Assembly: GCF_900100045.1 (NCBI RefSeq)
Contig: NZ_FNEA01000004.1
Location: 183,032-247,031, forward strand
Source of the DNA: Paracoccus denitrificans
Lineage (GTDB): Bacteria; Pseudomonadota; Alphaproteobacteria; Rhodobacterales; Rhodobacteraceae
Direction: 5' to 3'
DNA length: 64,000 bases
Each line of letters opens with the position of its first letter. Position 1 is the first letter of the stretch. Positions 35,947-46,452 of this stretch are shown in pieces. The notes beneath the pieces were generated by a model. The model ran no database searches, was not told the DNA's origin, and saw nothing but the letters and a program-made list of their open reading frames with translations. The position numbers and the translations under genes are program-made.

Positions 35947-36837
35947 CTATTTCAATGCGTGGAAGGGCCGGCCCAGGCTGGCGGGGGCCGCACCCCCGCC
36001 CGAGCGGCCGAATTTCTGCCGGGCCGAGATCAGCACCAGCACGATGATGGTCGCGAGATAGGGCGCCATGCTGAGCAGTTGCACCGGCACCGCGACGCCC
36101 GCCGCTTGCAGCCGCAATTGCAGCACGGTGACGCCGCCGAACAGCCAGGCGCCGGCCAGCACGCCCCAGGGGTTCCATTGCGCAAAGACCACGATGGCCA
36201 GCGCGATCCAGCCGGCGCCGGCGGTCATCCCCTCGGTCCATTGCAGCACGGTGGCGATCGAGATATAGGCGCCGCCCATACCCGCCAGCGCGCCGCCGAA
36301 GCCGATGGCGAGGATGCGCACCCGCCGCACCGGATAGCCGAGGCCGTGGGCGGCGTCGTGGTTCTCGCCCACCGCGCGCAGGATCAGGCCGGGCCGGGTG
36401 CGGGAAAGGAACCACCAGACCACGGGCACCAGCGCGATGCCCAGCCAGATCATCCAGTTCAGGCCCAGTGGCCCTGGCATCATCGCCGGGGCCTTCATCC
36501 CCTCGTATGGCTTGCCGAACATCGCGGTCAGGCCCAGGCCGAACAGCGTGAGCGCCAGCCCCGTCGCCACCTGGTTCGACAGCAGGAATTGCGTCAGCGC
36601 CGCGAATGTCATCGACAGCGCCGCACCGGCAACGGCGGCGGCGATGAAGCCAAGCGCCGGGCTGCCGCTGGCATGGGCGGCGGCGAAACCCGCCAGCGCG
36701 CCGGTGATCATCATGCCCTCGACGCCCAGGTTCAGCACGCCCGCGCGCTCGACCACCAACTCGCCGAGCGCGGCGAACAGGATCGGCGTCGCGGCGCCCA
36801 GCAGCAGGATAAAGACGGAAAGCGGGTCGATCATCAT
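35947..36837 (-). CDS. Nucleoside-type ABC transporter permease (second)
   Basis: A 296-residue inner-membrane permease of the branched-chain/ribose-type family that pairs with BMP proteins. About eight or nine hydrophobic helices are seen. The EAA-like loop reads GENHDAAHGLGYPVRRVRILAIGFGGALAGMGGAYIS (in two pieces, about residues 180-216). ATG at 36837 overlaps the TGA of the first permease as ATGA. It ends 23 bases before the binding-protein start. Confidence 0.92.
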   Translation of the reverse strand: MMIDPLSVFILLLGAATPILFAALGELVVERAGVLNLGVEGMMITGALAGFAAAHASGSPALGFIAAAVAGAALSMTFAALTQFLLSNQVATGLALTLFGLGLTAMFGKPYEGMKAPAMMPGPLGLNWMIWLGIALVPVVWWFLSRTRPGLILRAVGENHDAAHGLGYPVRRVRILAIGFGGALAGMGGAYISIATVLQWTEGMTAGAGWIALAIVVFAQWNPWGVLAGAWLFGGVTVLQLRLQAAGVAVPVQLLSMAPYLATIIVLVLISARQKFGRSGGGAAPASLGRPFHALK

Positions 36838-37904
36838 GCGCGCCTCCGAATGCGATAGCGGGTCAGGATGTCGAAGCCGAGCAGGAAGAACAGCAGCATT
36901 CCCTGGAACACCTGCACCGTCGCGGCGGGCAGGTTCAGCATCATCTGCGCCAGTTCGCCGCCGATATAGGTCAGCGCCAGCAGCAACCCCGCCAGCAGGA
37001 TGCCCAGCGGGTGCAGCCGGCCCAGGAAGGCCACGATGATGGCGGTGAAGCCGTAGCCCGAACCGAAGCTTTCGGTGATCTGGCCGGCCGGGCCCGCGAC
37101 CTCGAAAAGCCCGGCCAAGCCCGCCAGTGCGCCCGAGACGCCCAGGCACAGCGCCACCAGCCGCTCGGGACGCACGCCGGCGAAACGGGCGGCGCGGGGG
37201 GCCGCGCCGGCGGTGCGGATGTGGAAGCCCAGGACATGCCGCGACATGACGAACCAGGTCGCAGCCAGGGCCAGCACCGCCGCCACGCCGCCCCAATGCA
37301 GGCCGGAATTGGCGATGAGATCCGGGTTCGAGGCCGCCTCGTATTGCTGCAGGTTGCGCGAGCCGGGAAAGTTGAAGCCCTCGGGGTTCTTCATCGGGCC
37401 GAAGGCCATCCAGGCCGCGATGCGCTGCGCGACATAGACCAGCATCAGCGAGACGAGGATCTCGGACGCGCCGAACCAGTTGCGCAGCACCGCCGGGACC
37501 ATGCCCCAGGCCCAGCCGCCCGCCGCGCCGGCCAGGATCATTGCCGGAAATATCCAGAAGGCGTCCATGGGATAGGCGGCCAGCGCCACCGCGGCGCCGC
37601 AGATCGCGCCGATGATGTATTGCCCTTCGGCGCCGATGTTCCAGATCCCGGCACGGAATCCCAGCGCCAGCCCCGAGGCGATCAGGATCAGCGGCCCGGC
37701 CTTGACCAGCAGTTGCGGCCGGGAATAGGCGGCGGTGGGGCCGAACAGCGGGTCCCAGAAGATGGTGCGGATCGCGGCCACCGGGTCGAAGCCCATGGCG
37801 GCGAACAGGCAGCCGCCGACGATCATGGTGGCCAGCACGGCTAGAACCGGCGTCGCGACCTGCCAGAGCAGCGGCGCCGAGGCGCGGGGCTCAAGCCGGA
37901 ACAT
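36834..37904 (-). CDS. Nucleoside-type ABC transporter permease (first)
   Basis: A 356-residue inner-membrane permease. The conserved block GFRAGIWNIGAEGQYIIGAI and the later RTAGAAPRAARFAGV segment are typical of YufP/NupP permeases. The start at 37904 (MFRLEP) is chosen because GGAGG lies six to seven bases upstream; the upstream in-frame ATG at 37922 lacks one. The start overlaps the ATPase gene by 14 bases, so the operon is tightly coupled. Confidence 0.92.
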   Translation of the reverse strand: MFRLEPRASAPLLWQVATPVLAVLATMIVGGCLFAAMGFDPVAAIRTIFWDPLFGPTAAYSRPQLLVKAGPLILIASGLALGFRAGIWNIGAEGQYIIGAICGAAVALAAYPMDAFWIFPAMILAGAAGGWAWGMVPAVLRNWFGASEILVSLMLVYVAQRIAAWMAFGPMKNPEGFNFPGSRNLQQYEAASNPDLIANSGLHWGGVAAVLALAATWFVMSRHVLGFHIRTAGAAPRAARFAGVRPERLVALCLGVSGALAGLAGLFEVAGPAGQITESFGSGYGFTAIIVAFLGRLHPLGILLAGLLLALTYIGGELAQMMLNLPAATVQVFQGMLLFFLLGFDILTRYRIRRRA

Positions 37905-39405
37905 GCGCCACCTCCATGCCATGGGCGCCGCCCAGCATCAGGCCGATCTCCTCGATCGTCAGGCCCTCGGTCGGGCGGGGGGCAGAGAGCCGGCCCTGGT
38001 TCAGCGCGCAGAAACGATCCGAAAGCTCCAGCAATTCGTCGAGATCCTGGCTGATGACGATCAGCCCGGCCCCCTGCGCCGCCAAGTCCAGCAGCGCCTG
38101 GCGGATCGCGGCGGCGGCGCCGGCATCGACGCCCCAGGTCGGCTGGTTCACCACCAGCACGCGCGGCCGGCCCAGCACCTCGCGGCCGATGACGAACTTC
38201 TGCAAGTTGCCGCCGGAAAGCGCGCCCGCCGCCGTATCGGGGCCGGGGGTGCGCACGTCGAAGGCGCGGATCACCTGTTGCGCGAAATCCGTGGCGGCCT
38301 TGCGGTCGATGAGGCCGCGGCGGATGAGGTTCTGCCGCGCGCCGGCGGTCAGCAGCGTGTTTTCGGCCAGGCTGAACTCGGGCACGGCGGCATGGCCCAG
38401 CCGGTCCTCGGGCGCGGCCAGGAGCCCGGCGCGGCGCCGCGCCTCGGGGCCGGCGCGTGACAGGTCGCGGCCCTCCAGCGCGATGGTGCCCGGTGCGGTC
38501 GGGGTCTCGCCCGACAGTGCCGAGAGCAGTTCCTCCTGCCCGTTGCCCGCGACGCCGCCGATGCCCAGGATCTCGCCCGAGCGCAGGGTCAGCGCGACCT
38601 CCTTCAGCGCCACGCCCTCGCCGCCCGCCGTGGAAAGGCCGCGAACCTGCAGCACGGGTGCGGCGGGCTTGCGGCCGGATCGGTCCACCAGCCGCATCTC
38701 GGCCCCGACCATCATCGCCGCCAGTTCGCGGGCGGAATGGGCGCGCGGATCGACCGTGCCCACCACCTTGCCCTGGCGCAGGATGGTGGCGCGGTCGCAA
38801 TGGCTGCGGATCTCTTCGAGCTTGTGGCTGATATACAGGATCGCCGTGCCGGCTTCGGCCAGTTGGCGCAGGGTGGCGAACAGGATCTCGGCCTCCTGCG
38901 GGGTCAGCACCGAGGTCGGCTCGTCCATGATGAGCAGACGCGGGTTCTGCAGCAGGCAGCGCAGGATCTCGACCCGCTGCCGCTCGCCCGCCGACAGCGC
39001 GGCGATGCGGCGCGCGGGGTTCAGCGGCAGGCCGTAGCCCTGCGACAGGTCGGCGATGCGGCGCGAAAGCTCGGGCTGCGGCGGCGGGTTCTCCATCCCC
39101 AGCGCGACGTTTTCGGCGACCGTCATCGCGTCGAACAGGCTGAAATGCTGGAACACCATGGCGACGCCCGCGGCGCGCGCCGCACGCGGGTCATGCGGCG
39201 CGTAAGGCGCGCCCAGCAACGCCATCTGCCCCTCGTCCGGCCGCACGAGGCCATAGATCATCTTGACCAGCGTGGACTTGCCGGCGCCGTTCTCGCCCAG
39301 CAGGGCATGGATTTCGCCGGCCTCGACCGCGAAGGACACGTCGTCGTTGGCGCGCACGCCGGGATAGGTCTTGCCCAGGCCCTCGGCCCGGAAAACATTG
39401 CTCAC
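37891..39405 (-). CDS. Nucleoside-type ABC transporter ATP-binding protein, two ABC domains
   Basis: A 504-residue tandem ATPase of the ribose/nucleoside class. The first domain has Walker A GENGAGKST (about residues 37-45), signature LSAGERQR and Walker B LLIMDEP. The second is degenerate, as is usual in this class: a Walker A-like GVAGNGQEE, signature LSGGNLQK and Walker B LVVNQP with glutamate replaced. It is the first gene of the operon (ATPase, permease, permease, BMP protein) and diverges from dnaE with 92 bases between starts. Confidence 0.93.
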   Translation of the reverse strand: MSNVFRAEGLGKTYPGVRANDDVSFAVEAGEIHALLGENGAGKSTLVKMIYGLVRPDEGQMALLGAPYAPHDPRAARAAGVAMVFQHFSLFDAMTVAENVALGMENPPPQPELSRRIADLSQGYGLPLNPARRIAALSAGERQRVEILRCLLQNPRLLIMDEPTSVLTPQEAEILFATLRQLAEAGTAILYISHKLEEIRSHCDRATILRQGKVVGTVDPRAHSARELAAMMVGAEMRLVDRSGRKPAAPVLQVRGLSTAGGEGVALKEVALTLRSGEILGIGGVAGNGQEELLSALSGETPTAPGTIALEGRDLSRAGPEARRRAGLLAAPEDRLGHAAVPEFSLAENTLLTAGARQNLIRRGLIDRKAATDFAQQVIRAFDVRTPGPDTAAGALSGGNLQKFVIGREVLGRPRVLVVNQPTWGVDAGAAAAIRQALLDLAAQGAGLIVISQDLDELLELSDRFCALNQGRLSAPRPTEGLTIEEIGLMLGGAHGMEVAHVPA

Positions 39406-39497
39406 TGTCGCGCGCCTCGCTGCTTTTTGCGCAAGATTAGCGGTTTTCCGCCGGGGGGCAATTGCGCAGTTGGGCAGGTCGCCCCTAGATTGGCGCC

Positions 39498-42400
39498 ATG
39501 CCGGAAAATTCTCCCCGATTCATCCACCTGCGCACACATTCCGAACATTCGCTGCTGGAAGGCGCGGTGCCGGTCAAGAAACTCGCCGATCTTGCGGCGC
39601 AGAACGGCATGCCCGCCGTGGCGCTGACCGACAGCAACGCCCTGTTCGCGGCGCTGGAATTCTCGGTCAAGGCGCAGGATGCGGGCGTGCAGCCGATCAT
39701 CGGCTGCCAGGTGACGCTTGCTGCCGAGGCGACCGGCCCCGTCGTGCTCTTGGCGCAGAACGAGGCGGGCTGGCTGAACCTGATGGAGCTTTCCACCTGC
39801 CTCTACCTGCGCGACGACCATGCCTTGCCGCATGTGACGCCCGAGGAACTCGCGGCCCATGCCGAGGGGCTGATCTGCCTGACCGGCGGCGCCGGCGGCC
39901 CGCTGGGGCAACTGGTGCTGCAAGGCCGACAGGCCGAGGCGCGCGCGCTGGCCGAGCGGCTGGCGGCCGCCTTCCCGACACGGCTTTACGTCGAGTTGCA
40001 GCGCCATCACGATGCCGAGGGCCAGCCGGTTCCCGAGGAGACAGGGTCCGAAGGCGGCATGATCGACATCGCCTATGCGCTCGACCTGCCGCTGGTCGCC
40101 ACCAACGACGTCTATTTCCCCAAGCCCGAGCTGTTCGACGCGCATGACGCGCTGATCTGCATTTCCGAACGCGCCTATGTCGACCAGACCGCGCCGCGCC
40201 GCCGGCTGACGCCGCAGCACTACTTCAAGTCCGCCGCCGAGATGGCGACGCTGTTCGCCGATCTGCCCGAGGCGATCCGAAACACCGTCGAGATCGCCCG
40301 CCGCTGCGCCTTTGCCGTCAAGAAGCACAAGCCCATCCTGCCGCGCTTTGCAGATGACGAGGTCGAGGAACTGCGCCGCCAGGCCTGGGATGGCTTGCGC
40401 GCCCGGCTGGCGGTGATCCCGCATTCCGCGACGGTCGAGGAATACGAGGAGCGGCTGCGCTTCGAACTGGGCATCATCGAGCAGATGGGCTTTCCCGGCT
40501 ATTTCCTGATCGTCGCCGATTTCATCAAATGGGCCAAGGAACATAACATCCCGGTCGGGCCGGGCCGGGGCTCGGGCGCGGGCTCGCTGGTCGCCTATGC
40601 ATTGACGATTACCGACCTGGATCCAATCCGTTACAGCCTGCTCTTCGAGCGGTTTCTGAACCCCGAGCGGGTCTCGATGCCCGACTTCGACATCGACTTC
40701 TGCATGGATCGCCGCGAGGAGGTGATCCAATATGTGCAAGAGAAATACGGCCGCGACAAGGTGGGCCAGATCATCACCTTCGGCGCGCTCTTGTCCAAGG
40801 CCGCGGTGCGCGACGTGGGCCGGGTGCTGCAGCTGCCCTTTGGCCAGGTGGACCGGCTCAGCAAGATGATCCCGGTCGAGGGCGTCAAGCCCGTCAGCGT
40901 CACCAAGGCGCTGGCCGACGAGCCGCGCCTGCGCGAGGCGGCCAGGGAAGAGGTGGTGAACCGCCTGCTGGACTATGCCGCCAAGATCGAGGGGCTCTTG
41001 CGCAATGCCTCGACCCATGCCGCCGGCGTGGTGATCGGCGACCGGCCGCTGCACCGGCTGGTGCCGCTTTACCGCGACCCGGCATCGGACATGCCGGCGA
41101 CGCAGTTCAACATGAAATGGGTCGAGCAGGCGGGGCTGGTCAAGTTCGACTTCCTGGGCCTGAAAACCCTGACGGTGATCCAGAACGCGGTGGACCTGAT
41201 CAACGACGGCGGCCGGCCGCTGCATGTCGCGGCAGACGGGCGCCAGCTTTACGAGCCCGCCAAGGGGGCCGAGAACCAGATCAACGCCATCCCGCTGGAC
41301 GACAAGCCCAGCTACGATCTTTTCGCCAGCGCCCGCACGGTCGCGGTGTTCCAGGTCGAAAGCTCGGGCATGATGGACGCGCTGCGGCGCATGAAGCCGA
41401 CCTGCATCGAGGACATCGTGGCGCTGGTGGCGCTGTATCGTCCCGGCCCGATGGAGAACATCCCGACCTATTGCGAGGTGAAGAACGGTCTGCGACCCCT
41501 TGAATCCATTCACCCTTCGATCGACGACATCCTGGCCGAGACGCAGGGCATCATCGTCTATCAGGAACAGGTGATGCAGATCGCGCAGGTCATGGCCGGC
41601 TATTCGCTGGGCGGCGCCGACCTGCTGCGCCGCGCCATGGGCAAGAAGATCGCCGAGGAGATGGCCAAGGAACGGCCGAAATTCGTCGAGGGTTGCAAGG
41701 CGCAGGGAATCGACACGAAGAAGGCCGGAGAGGTCTTTGACCTTCTTGAAAAATTCGCCAATTACGGCTTCAACAAATCGCATGCGGCAGCCTATGCCGT
41801 GGTCAGCTACCAGACCGCCTGGCTGAAGGCCAATCACCCGGTCGAGTTCATGGCCGCGGTGATGAACTGCGATATCCACCTGACCGACAAGCTGGCCGTT
41901 TACAAGCGCGAGGCCGACCGGATGGGGATCGAGACGGTGCCGCCTTGCGTGAACCGCTCGGAGGCCCTGTTCAGCGTCAAGGACGGCAAGATCCTCTATG
42001 CGCTCGGCGCGCTCAAGGGCGTGGGCGTCGAGGCGATGAACCTGATCGTGCAGGCGCGCGCCGGGCGTCCCTTTGCCGACATGCACGACTTCGCCCGCCG
42101 CGTGGACATGCGCCGGGTCGGCAAGCGGCCGCTGGAGATGCTGGCCCGCGCCGGCGCCTTCGACGCGCTGGAGCCGAACCGGGCGCGGGTGCTGAAATCG
42201 CTGGACGGGCTGGTGGCCTGGTCCACGGCGGTGCAGGAGGCGGCGGCCTCCAGCCAGTCCTCGCTGTTCGGCGGGGGCGAGGATCTGCCGCCGCCGCGTC
42301 CGGTCGCCGCGCCCGTCTGGATGCCGGCCGAGAAGCTGGCCGAGGAACATGCGGCGGTCGGCTTCTACCTTTCGGGCCATCCGCTGGACGACTATCAGCC

Positions 42401-42968
42401 GGCGCTGCGCCGCAAGGGGGTGCAGACGCTCGCCGAGGTGACGCAGGCGGCGGCCGACGGGGCGCTGGTGGCGCAGCTTGCCGGCACGGTTGCGCATCGC
42501 CAGGAAAAGAAATCTGCGCGCGGCACCCGCTTTGCCTTTGTCGGCCTGTCCGATCCGACCGGGCTTTACGAGGTCACGGTGTTCTCGGACACGCTGGACG
42601 CCCATCGCCAGCATCTGGAGCCGGGTGCGAACGTGGTCTTGCAGGTGCAGGTCGAACCTTCGGGCGATCAGGTCAAGCTGCTGGCGCGCTCGGTCATGCC
42701 GCTGGATCAGGCGGTGGCCGATGCCGGGGCGAACCGCCTGGCGGTCGAGATCGCCGGGCTGGACGCCGTGCCCGGCATCGCCGAGGCGCTGGCCCGCATC
42801 CAGGCCGAGCTCAACGCCCCCGCTCGCGCCCGCGGTCCCATCTCGCTGCGGCTGAAGGACGGCGCCGATCTGGTCGATATCGAGATCGCCGAGGACGCGC
42901 CCCTGACCACCCCCGCCCGCCAGGCGCTGCGCGTCGTCCCGGGGGTGCTGGAGGTGGTCGAGGAGTAG
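39498..42968 (+). CDS. dnaE: DNA polymerase III alpha subunit
   Basis: A 1156-residue replicative polymerase, close to the usual DnaE1 length. The N-terminal PHP domain starts FIHLRTHSEHSLLEG. The palm has PGRGSGAGSLVAYAL and the catalytic aspartates in MPDFDIDFCMDRR (about residues 395-407). The beta-clamp/OB region includes an OB-fold near residues 990-1070 (LAGTVAHRQEKKSARGTRFA, in one stretch). It stands alone. It diverges from the nucleoside importer and converges with the EamA gene, where a GGGGCTC/GAGCCCC inverted repeat (42969-43003) may slow transcription. Confidence 0.98.
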   Translation: MPENSPRFIHLRTHSEHSLLEGAVPVKKLADLAAQNGMPAVALTDSNALFAALEFSVKAQDAGVQPIIGCQVTLAAEATGPVVLLAQNEAGWLNLMELSTCLYLRDDHALPHVTPEELAAHAEGLICLTGGAGGPLGQLVLQGRQAEARALAERLAAAFPTRLYVELQRHHDAEGQPVPEETGSEGGMIDIAYALDLPLVATNDVYFPKPELFDAHDALICISERAYVDQTAPRRRLTPQHYFKSAAEMATLFADLPEAIRNTVEIARRCAFAVKKHKPILPRFADDEVEELRRQAWDGLRARLAVIPHSATVEEYEERLRFELGIIEQMGFPGYFLIVADFIKWAKEHNIPVGPGRGSGAGSLVAYALTITDLDPIRYSLLFERFLNPERVSMPDFDIDFCMDRREEVIQYVQEKYGRDKVGQIITFGALLSKAAVRDVGRVLQLPFGQVDRLSKMIPVEGVKPVSVTKALADEPRLREAAREEVVNRLLDYAAKIEGLLRNASTHAAGVVIGDRPLHRLVPLYRDPASDMPATQFNMKWVEQAGLVKFDFLGLKTLTVIQNAVDLINDGGRPLHVAADGRQLYEPAKGAENQINAIPLDDKPSYDLFASARTVAVFQVESSGMMDALRRMKPTCIEDIVALVALYRPGPMENIPTYCEVKNGLRPLESIHPSIDDILAETQGIIVYQEQVMQIAQVMAGYSLGGADLLRRAMGKKIAEEMAKERPKFVEGCKAQGIDTKKAGEVFDLLEKFANYGFNKSHAAAYAVVSYQTAWLKANHPVEFMAAVMNCDIHLTDKLAVYKREADRMGIETVPPCVNRSEALFSVKDGKILYALGALKGVGVEAMNLIVQARAGRPFADMHDFARRVDMRRVGKRPLEMLARAGAFDALEPNRARVLKSLDGLVAWSTAVQEAAASSQSSLFGGGEDLPPPRPVAAPVWMPAEKLAEEHAAVGFYLSGHPLDDYQPALRRKGVQTLAEVTQAAADGALVAQLAGTVAHRQEKKSARGTRFAFVGLSDPTGLYEVTVFSDTLDAHRQHLEPGANVVLQVQVEPSGDQVKLLARSVMPLDQAVADAGANRLAVEIAGLDAVPGIAEALARIQAELNAPARARGPISLRLKDGADLVDIEIAEDAPLTTPARQALRVVPGVLEVVEE

Positions 42969-43022
42969 GGGGCTCGGGCGGGGGCGGCGTGGCTTTGAGC
43001 CCCATCGCCGACGCTCGCGACA

Positions 43023-43895
43023 TCAGGAGGCGGACAGCAGGATTACGCCCGCGATCAGCACGCCGCAGCCGGCAAGCCGCCATGGTCCGACCGCCTCGCG
43101 CAAGATCAACATCCCCAGCAAAGCGCCCACCATCATCGACATTTCGCGCATCGGTGCGACAAGGCTGAGCGGTGCGCCGCCTGTCAGTGCGGCGAGGACG
43201 AGGATATAGGATAGCGGCGATAGCAGGCCCACACCAAGGGCTGTCCACCAATGCCCTCTCATTGCCTCGATCGCACGCCGGGGATTTGCAAGAACCAGCG
43301 GCAGCAGCAGGAAAAAGCGCAAGAGGTTCGAGAACCAGTCCAGCACCACAGGCGCAATACCGAGCACCTTCACCGCATAGGCGTCGACCACCGTATAGCA
43401 GGCGATCAGCCCGCCGGTCGCAGTCCCCCAACGCACTCCCGATTGCCCGCCGGGACGGGTGAAGGCCGCCAGCTTGCCCTGTGTGGCGATCAGCATGATG
43501 CCGGCGACGACCAGGACCAGCCCGATCAGGCCTGTGCCAGATGGTGTTTCGCCAAGGATCAGGAAGGCTCCGATAGTCGAAAGCATCGGCCCGGTGCCAC
43601 GCGCTACCGGATACACAACCGACAGATCTGCAACCTGATAGCCGCGTTGCAGGCACAGGCTGTAGGCCAAATGGATCAGCCCGCTGAGCAGGACGAAGCC
43701 GATGCCTGTCAATGTCCAGATGATGCTGCCCTTCGTCAGCAGATACAGGACCCACGGGGCATAGGCGACACAGGCAATCAGATTGTAGGCGAAGACGAAG
43801 ACCGGCCCGACCGATGCGGCCCGTTTGGCAAGCAGATTCCAGCTTGCATGGACAAAGGATGCGAGAACGACAAGAAACAGCGAGGCAAGCGTCAT
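43023..43895 (-). CDS. EamA/DMT family transporter under a ykkC-family leader
   Basis: A 290-residue, ten-helix transporter of the drug/metabolite superfamily with two EamA repeats. The first runs from MTLASLFLVVLASFVHASWN to GIMLIATQG; the second begins near SGVRWGTATGGLIACYTVVD and ends GCGVLIAGVILLSAS. The conserved PVARGTGPML and APMREMSMMVGALLG loops are visible. AAGGGGG lies five bases before the ATG. The coding sequence looks less GC-extreme than its neighbours. A structured riboswitch-like leader and promoter precede it, so expression probably depends on a small metabolite. The substrate could be that ligand or a related compound; it is not known. Confidence 0.9.
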   Translation of the reverse strand: MTLASLFLVVLASFVHASWNLLAKRAASVGPVFVFAYNLIACVAYAPWVLYLLTKGSIIWTLTGIGFVLLSGLIHLAYSLCLQRGYQVADLSVVYPVARGTGPMLSTIGAFLILGETPSGTGLIGLVLVVAGIMLIATQGKLAAFTRPGGQSGVRWGTATGGLIACYTVVDAYAVKVLGIAPVVLDWFSNLLRFFLLLPLVLANPRRAIEAMRGHWWTALGVGLLSPLSYILVLAALTGGAPLSLVAPMREMSMMVGALLGMLILREAVGPWRLAGCGVLIAGVILLSAS

Positions 43896-43933
43896 TGAGA
43901 CCCCCTTATGCGCCGGTATGGCGCGGTTGATCT

Positions 43934-44047
43934 CGACGTCTCCTCCCCTGGGCTTTTGTCCCTTGGGTGCAGCCAGGGAACTCCCCCGGTCTCTGCAACG
44001 CTCGGTCCTGCGGCGGATCGCCCGGAACCCTAGTCACCACTCAGTCG
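43934..44047 (-). ncRNA. Candidate ykkC-family riboswitch upstream of the EamA transporter gene
   Basis: The leader carries the two hallmark ykkC sequences, CTAGGGTTCCG (44033-44023) and GGGACAAAAGCCC (43962-43950), followed by AGGGGAGG. Supporting helices are CGAC/GTCG (44047-44044 with 43937-43934), GGTG/CACC (44038-44035 with 43969-43966), GGCG/CGCC around ATC (44022-44012), GCAG/CTGC (43996-43993 with 43972-43969) and CCGGGG/CCCTGG around GAGTT (43989-43973). Known ykkC classes sense guanidine, ppGpp, PRPP or nucleoside diphosphates. CCGAGCG here, where guanidine-I RNAs usually have CCGAGAG, and the base after CCC, leave the class open. A GCGCC/GGCGC hairpin (43924-43910) precedes the ribosome-binding site and may be the expression platform. 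Confidence 0.8.
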
Positions 44048-44055
44048 ATACCGGA

Positions 44056-44085
44056 ATTTTAATCATTGTCAGGTAGTGGCATCAA
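44056..44085 (-). promoter_or_regulatory. Candidate sigma-70 promoter of the riboswitch-EamA transcript
   Basis: TTGATG (44085-44080) and TAAAAT (44061-44056) are separated by 18 bases. Transcription from about 44049 would begin exactly at the first paired bases of the riboswitch and give a leader of about 154 bases. Confidence 0.55.
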
Positions 44086-44157
44086 GATCCGGCCGGCCGC
44101 TTTTCTGCCATTGCAGCCATCTCCCATGGCCAACCCGCTCGCCCCCTTCCCTTAACG

Positions 44158-44181
44158 AAAAAAGCCCCGCTCTCGCGGGGC
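44158..44181 (-). terminator. Rho-independent terminator after ilvC
   Basis: Read on the minus strand: GCCCCGC-GAGA-GCGGGGC followed by six T residues, 15 bases after the ilvC stop codon. Confidence 0.95.
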
Positions 44182-44196
44182 CTTTCTCTGTCGCGC

Positions 44197-45798
<1,602 letters not shown>

Positions 45799-45802
<4 letters not shown>

Positions 45803-46260
45803 GCGTGCTGGCCCCGGATGCGACCGACCTTGCCATCCTGCGGCTTCTGGCCGAGGACGCTACTCGCGGCGCGGCCGAGATCGGCCGGGCGCTTGGCCTG
45901 ACCCAGCCCGCGACTTGGCGGCGCATCCGGCGGCTGAGCGATGCCGGGGTGATCGCCGGGCGTCGCGTGGTGGTCGACGAGGCCGCCCTGGGTTTCGGCG
46001 TCACGGTGTTCCTGGGCATCCGGCTGGCGGTGAAGGGCCGTGTCAGCCTGGAGGATTTCGAACGCGCGGTGACGGCGATCCCCGAGGTGCAGGTGGTGCA
46101 GCATGTGCTGGGCCAGTTCGACTATCGGCTGCGCATTCATGCCCGCGACATCGCGGATTTCGAGCGCATCCTGCGCCGTCGCATCATGACCCTGCCCGGC
46201 GTGGGCCAGGTCGAGGCGAACGTCATGCTTTCGGAAGAGCGGCGACCGGGGCCGCTCTAG
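45799..46260 (+). CDS. Lrp/AsnC family transcriptional regulator (second of a pair)
   Basis: A 153-residue Lrp-type regulator. The helix-turn-helix is AAEIGRALGLTQPATWRRIRRL (about residues 23-44) and the RAM domain follows (VFLGIRLAVKG ... VEANVMLSEE). The GTG at 45799 overlaps the stop of the first regulator as GTGA and has AGGAG eight bases upstream. The two proteins resemble each other in layout and are probably made in equal amounts, so a heteromer is possible. Confidence 0.93.
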
Positions 46261-46393
46261 CGGCAATCAGCCTCGTCCACGAAGGAGTGGCATTTGCCCG
46301 GGTCCGGTCGAAGAGCGGGCAGGCGGTTCTGTTCGTATTCCGCACTGTCCTCGGCGAGATATGGGATCCGCTCGAAAGCCGTCAAGACCCTGC

Positions 46394-46442
46394 AAGCGGC
46401 TGGCTTCGCCGCTTGGTCGCGACCCTTTGGGAAAGGGTCGCG
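46394..46442. repeat. Two tandem hairpins downstream of dacA and of the Lrp pair
   Basis: AAGCGGC/GCCGCTT (46394-46414) is followed by a perfect 11-bp inverted repeat, CGCGACCCTTT-GGG-AAAGGGTCGCG (46418-46442), 10 bases beyond the dacA stop. There is no long T run. They probably act as a shared transcript-end structure for the convergent genes. Confidence 0.7.
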
Positions 46443-46452
46443 CATAGCCGGT

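Noticed and set aside
39402..42614. 1070-codon minus-strand open frame opposite dnaE
   Set aside because: Composition is that of a reverse shadow; dnaE on the plus strand is certain.
42969..43003. GGGGCTC/GAGCCCC inverted repeat as a dnaE terminator
   Set aside because: The loop is long and there is no T run, so it is not listed as a terminator.
43896..44060. Guanidine-I as a firm ligand assignment for the EamA leader
   Set aside because: Key positions differ from the guanidine-I consensus as I remember it, so only the ykkC family is claimed.
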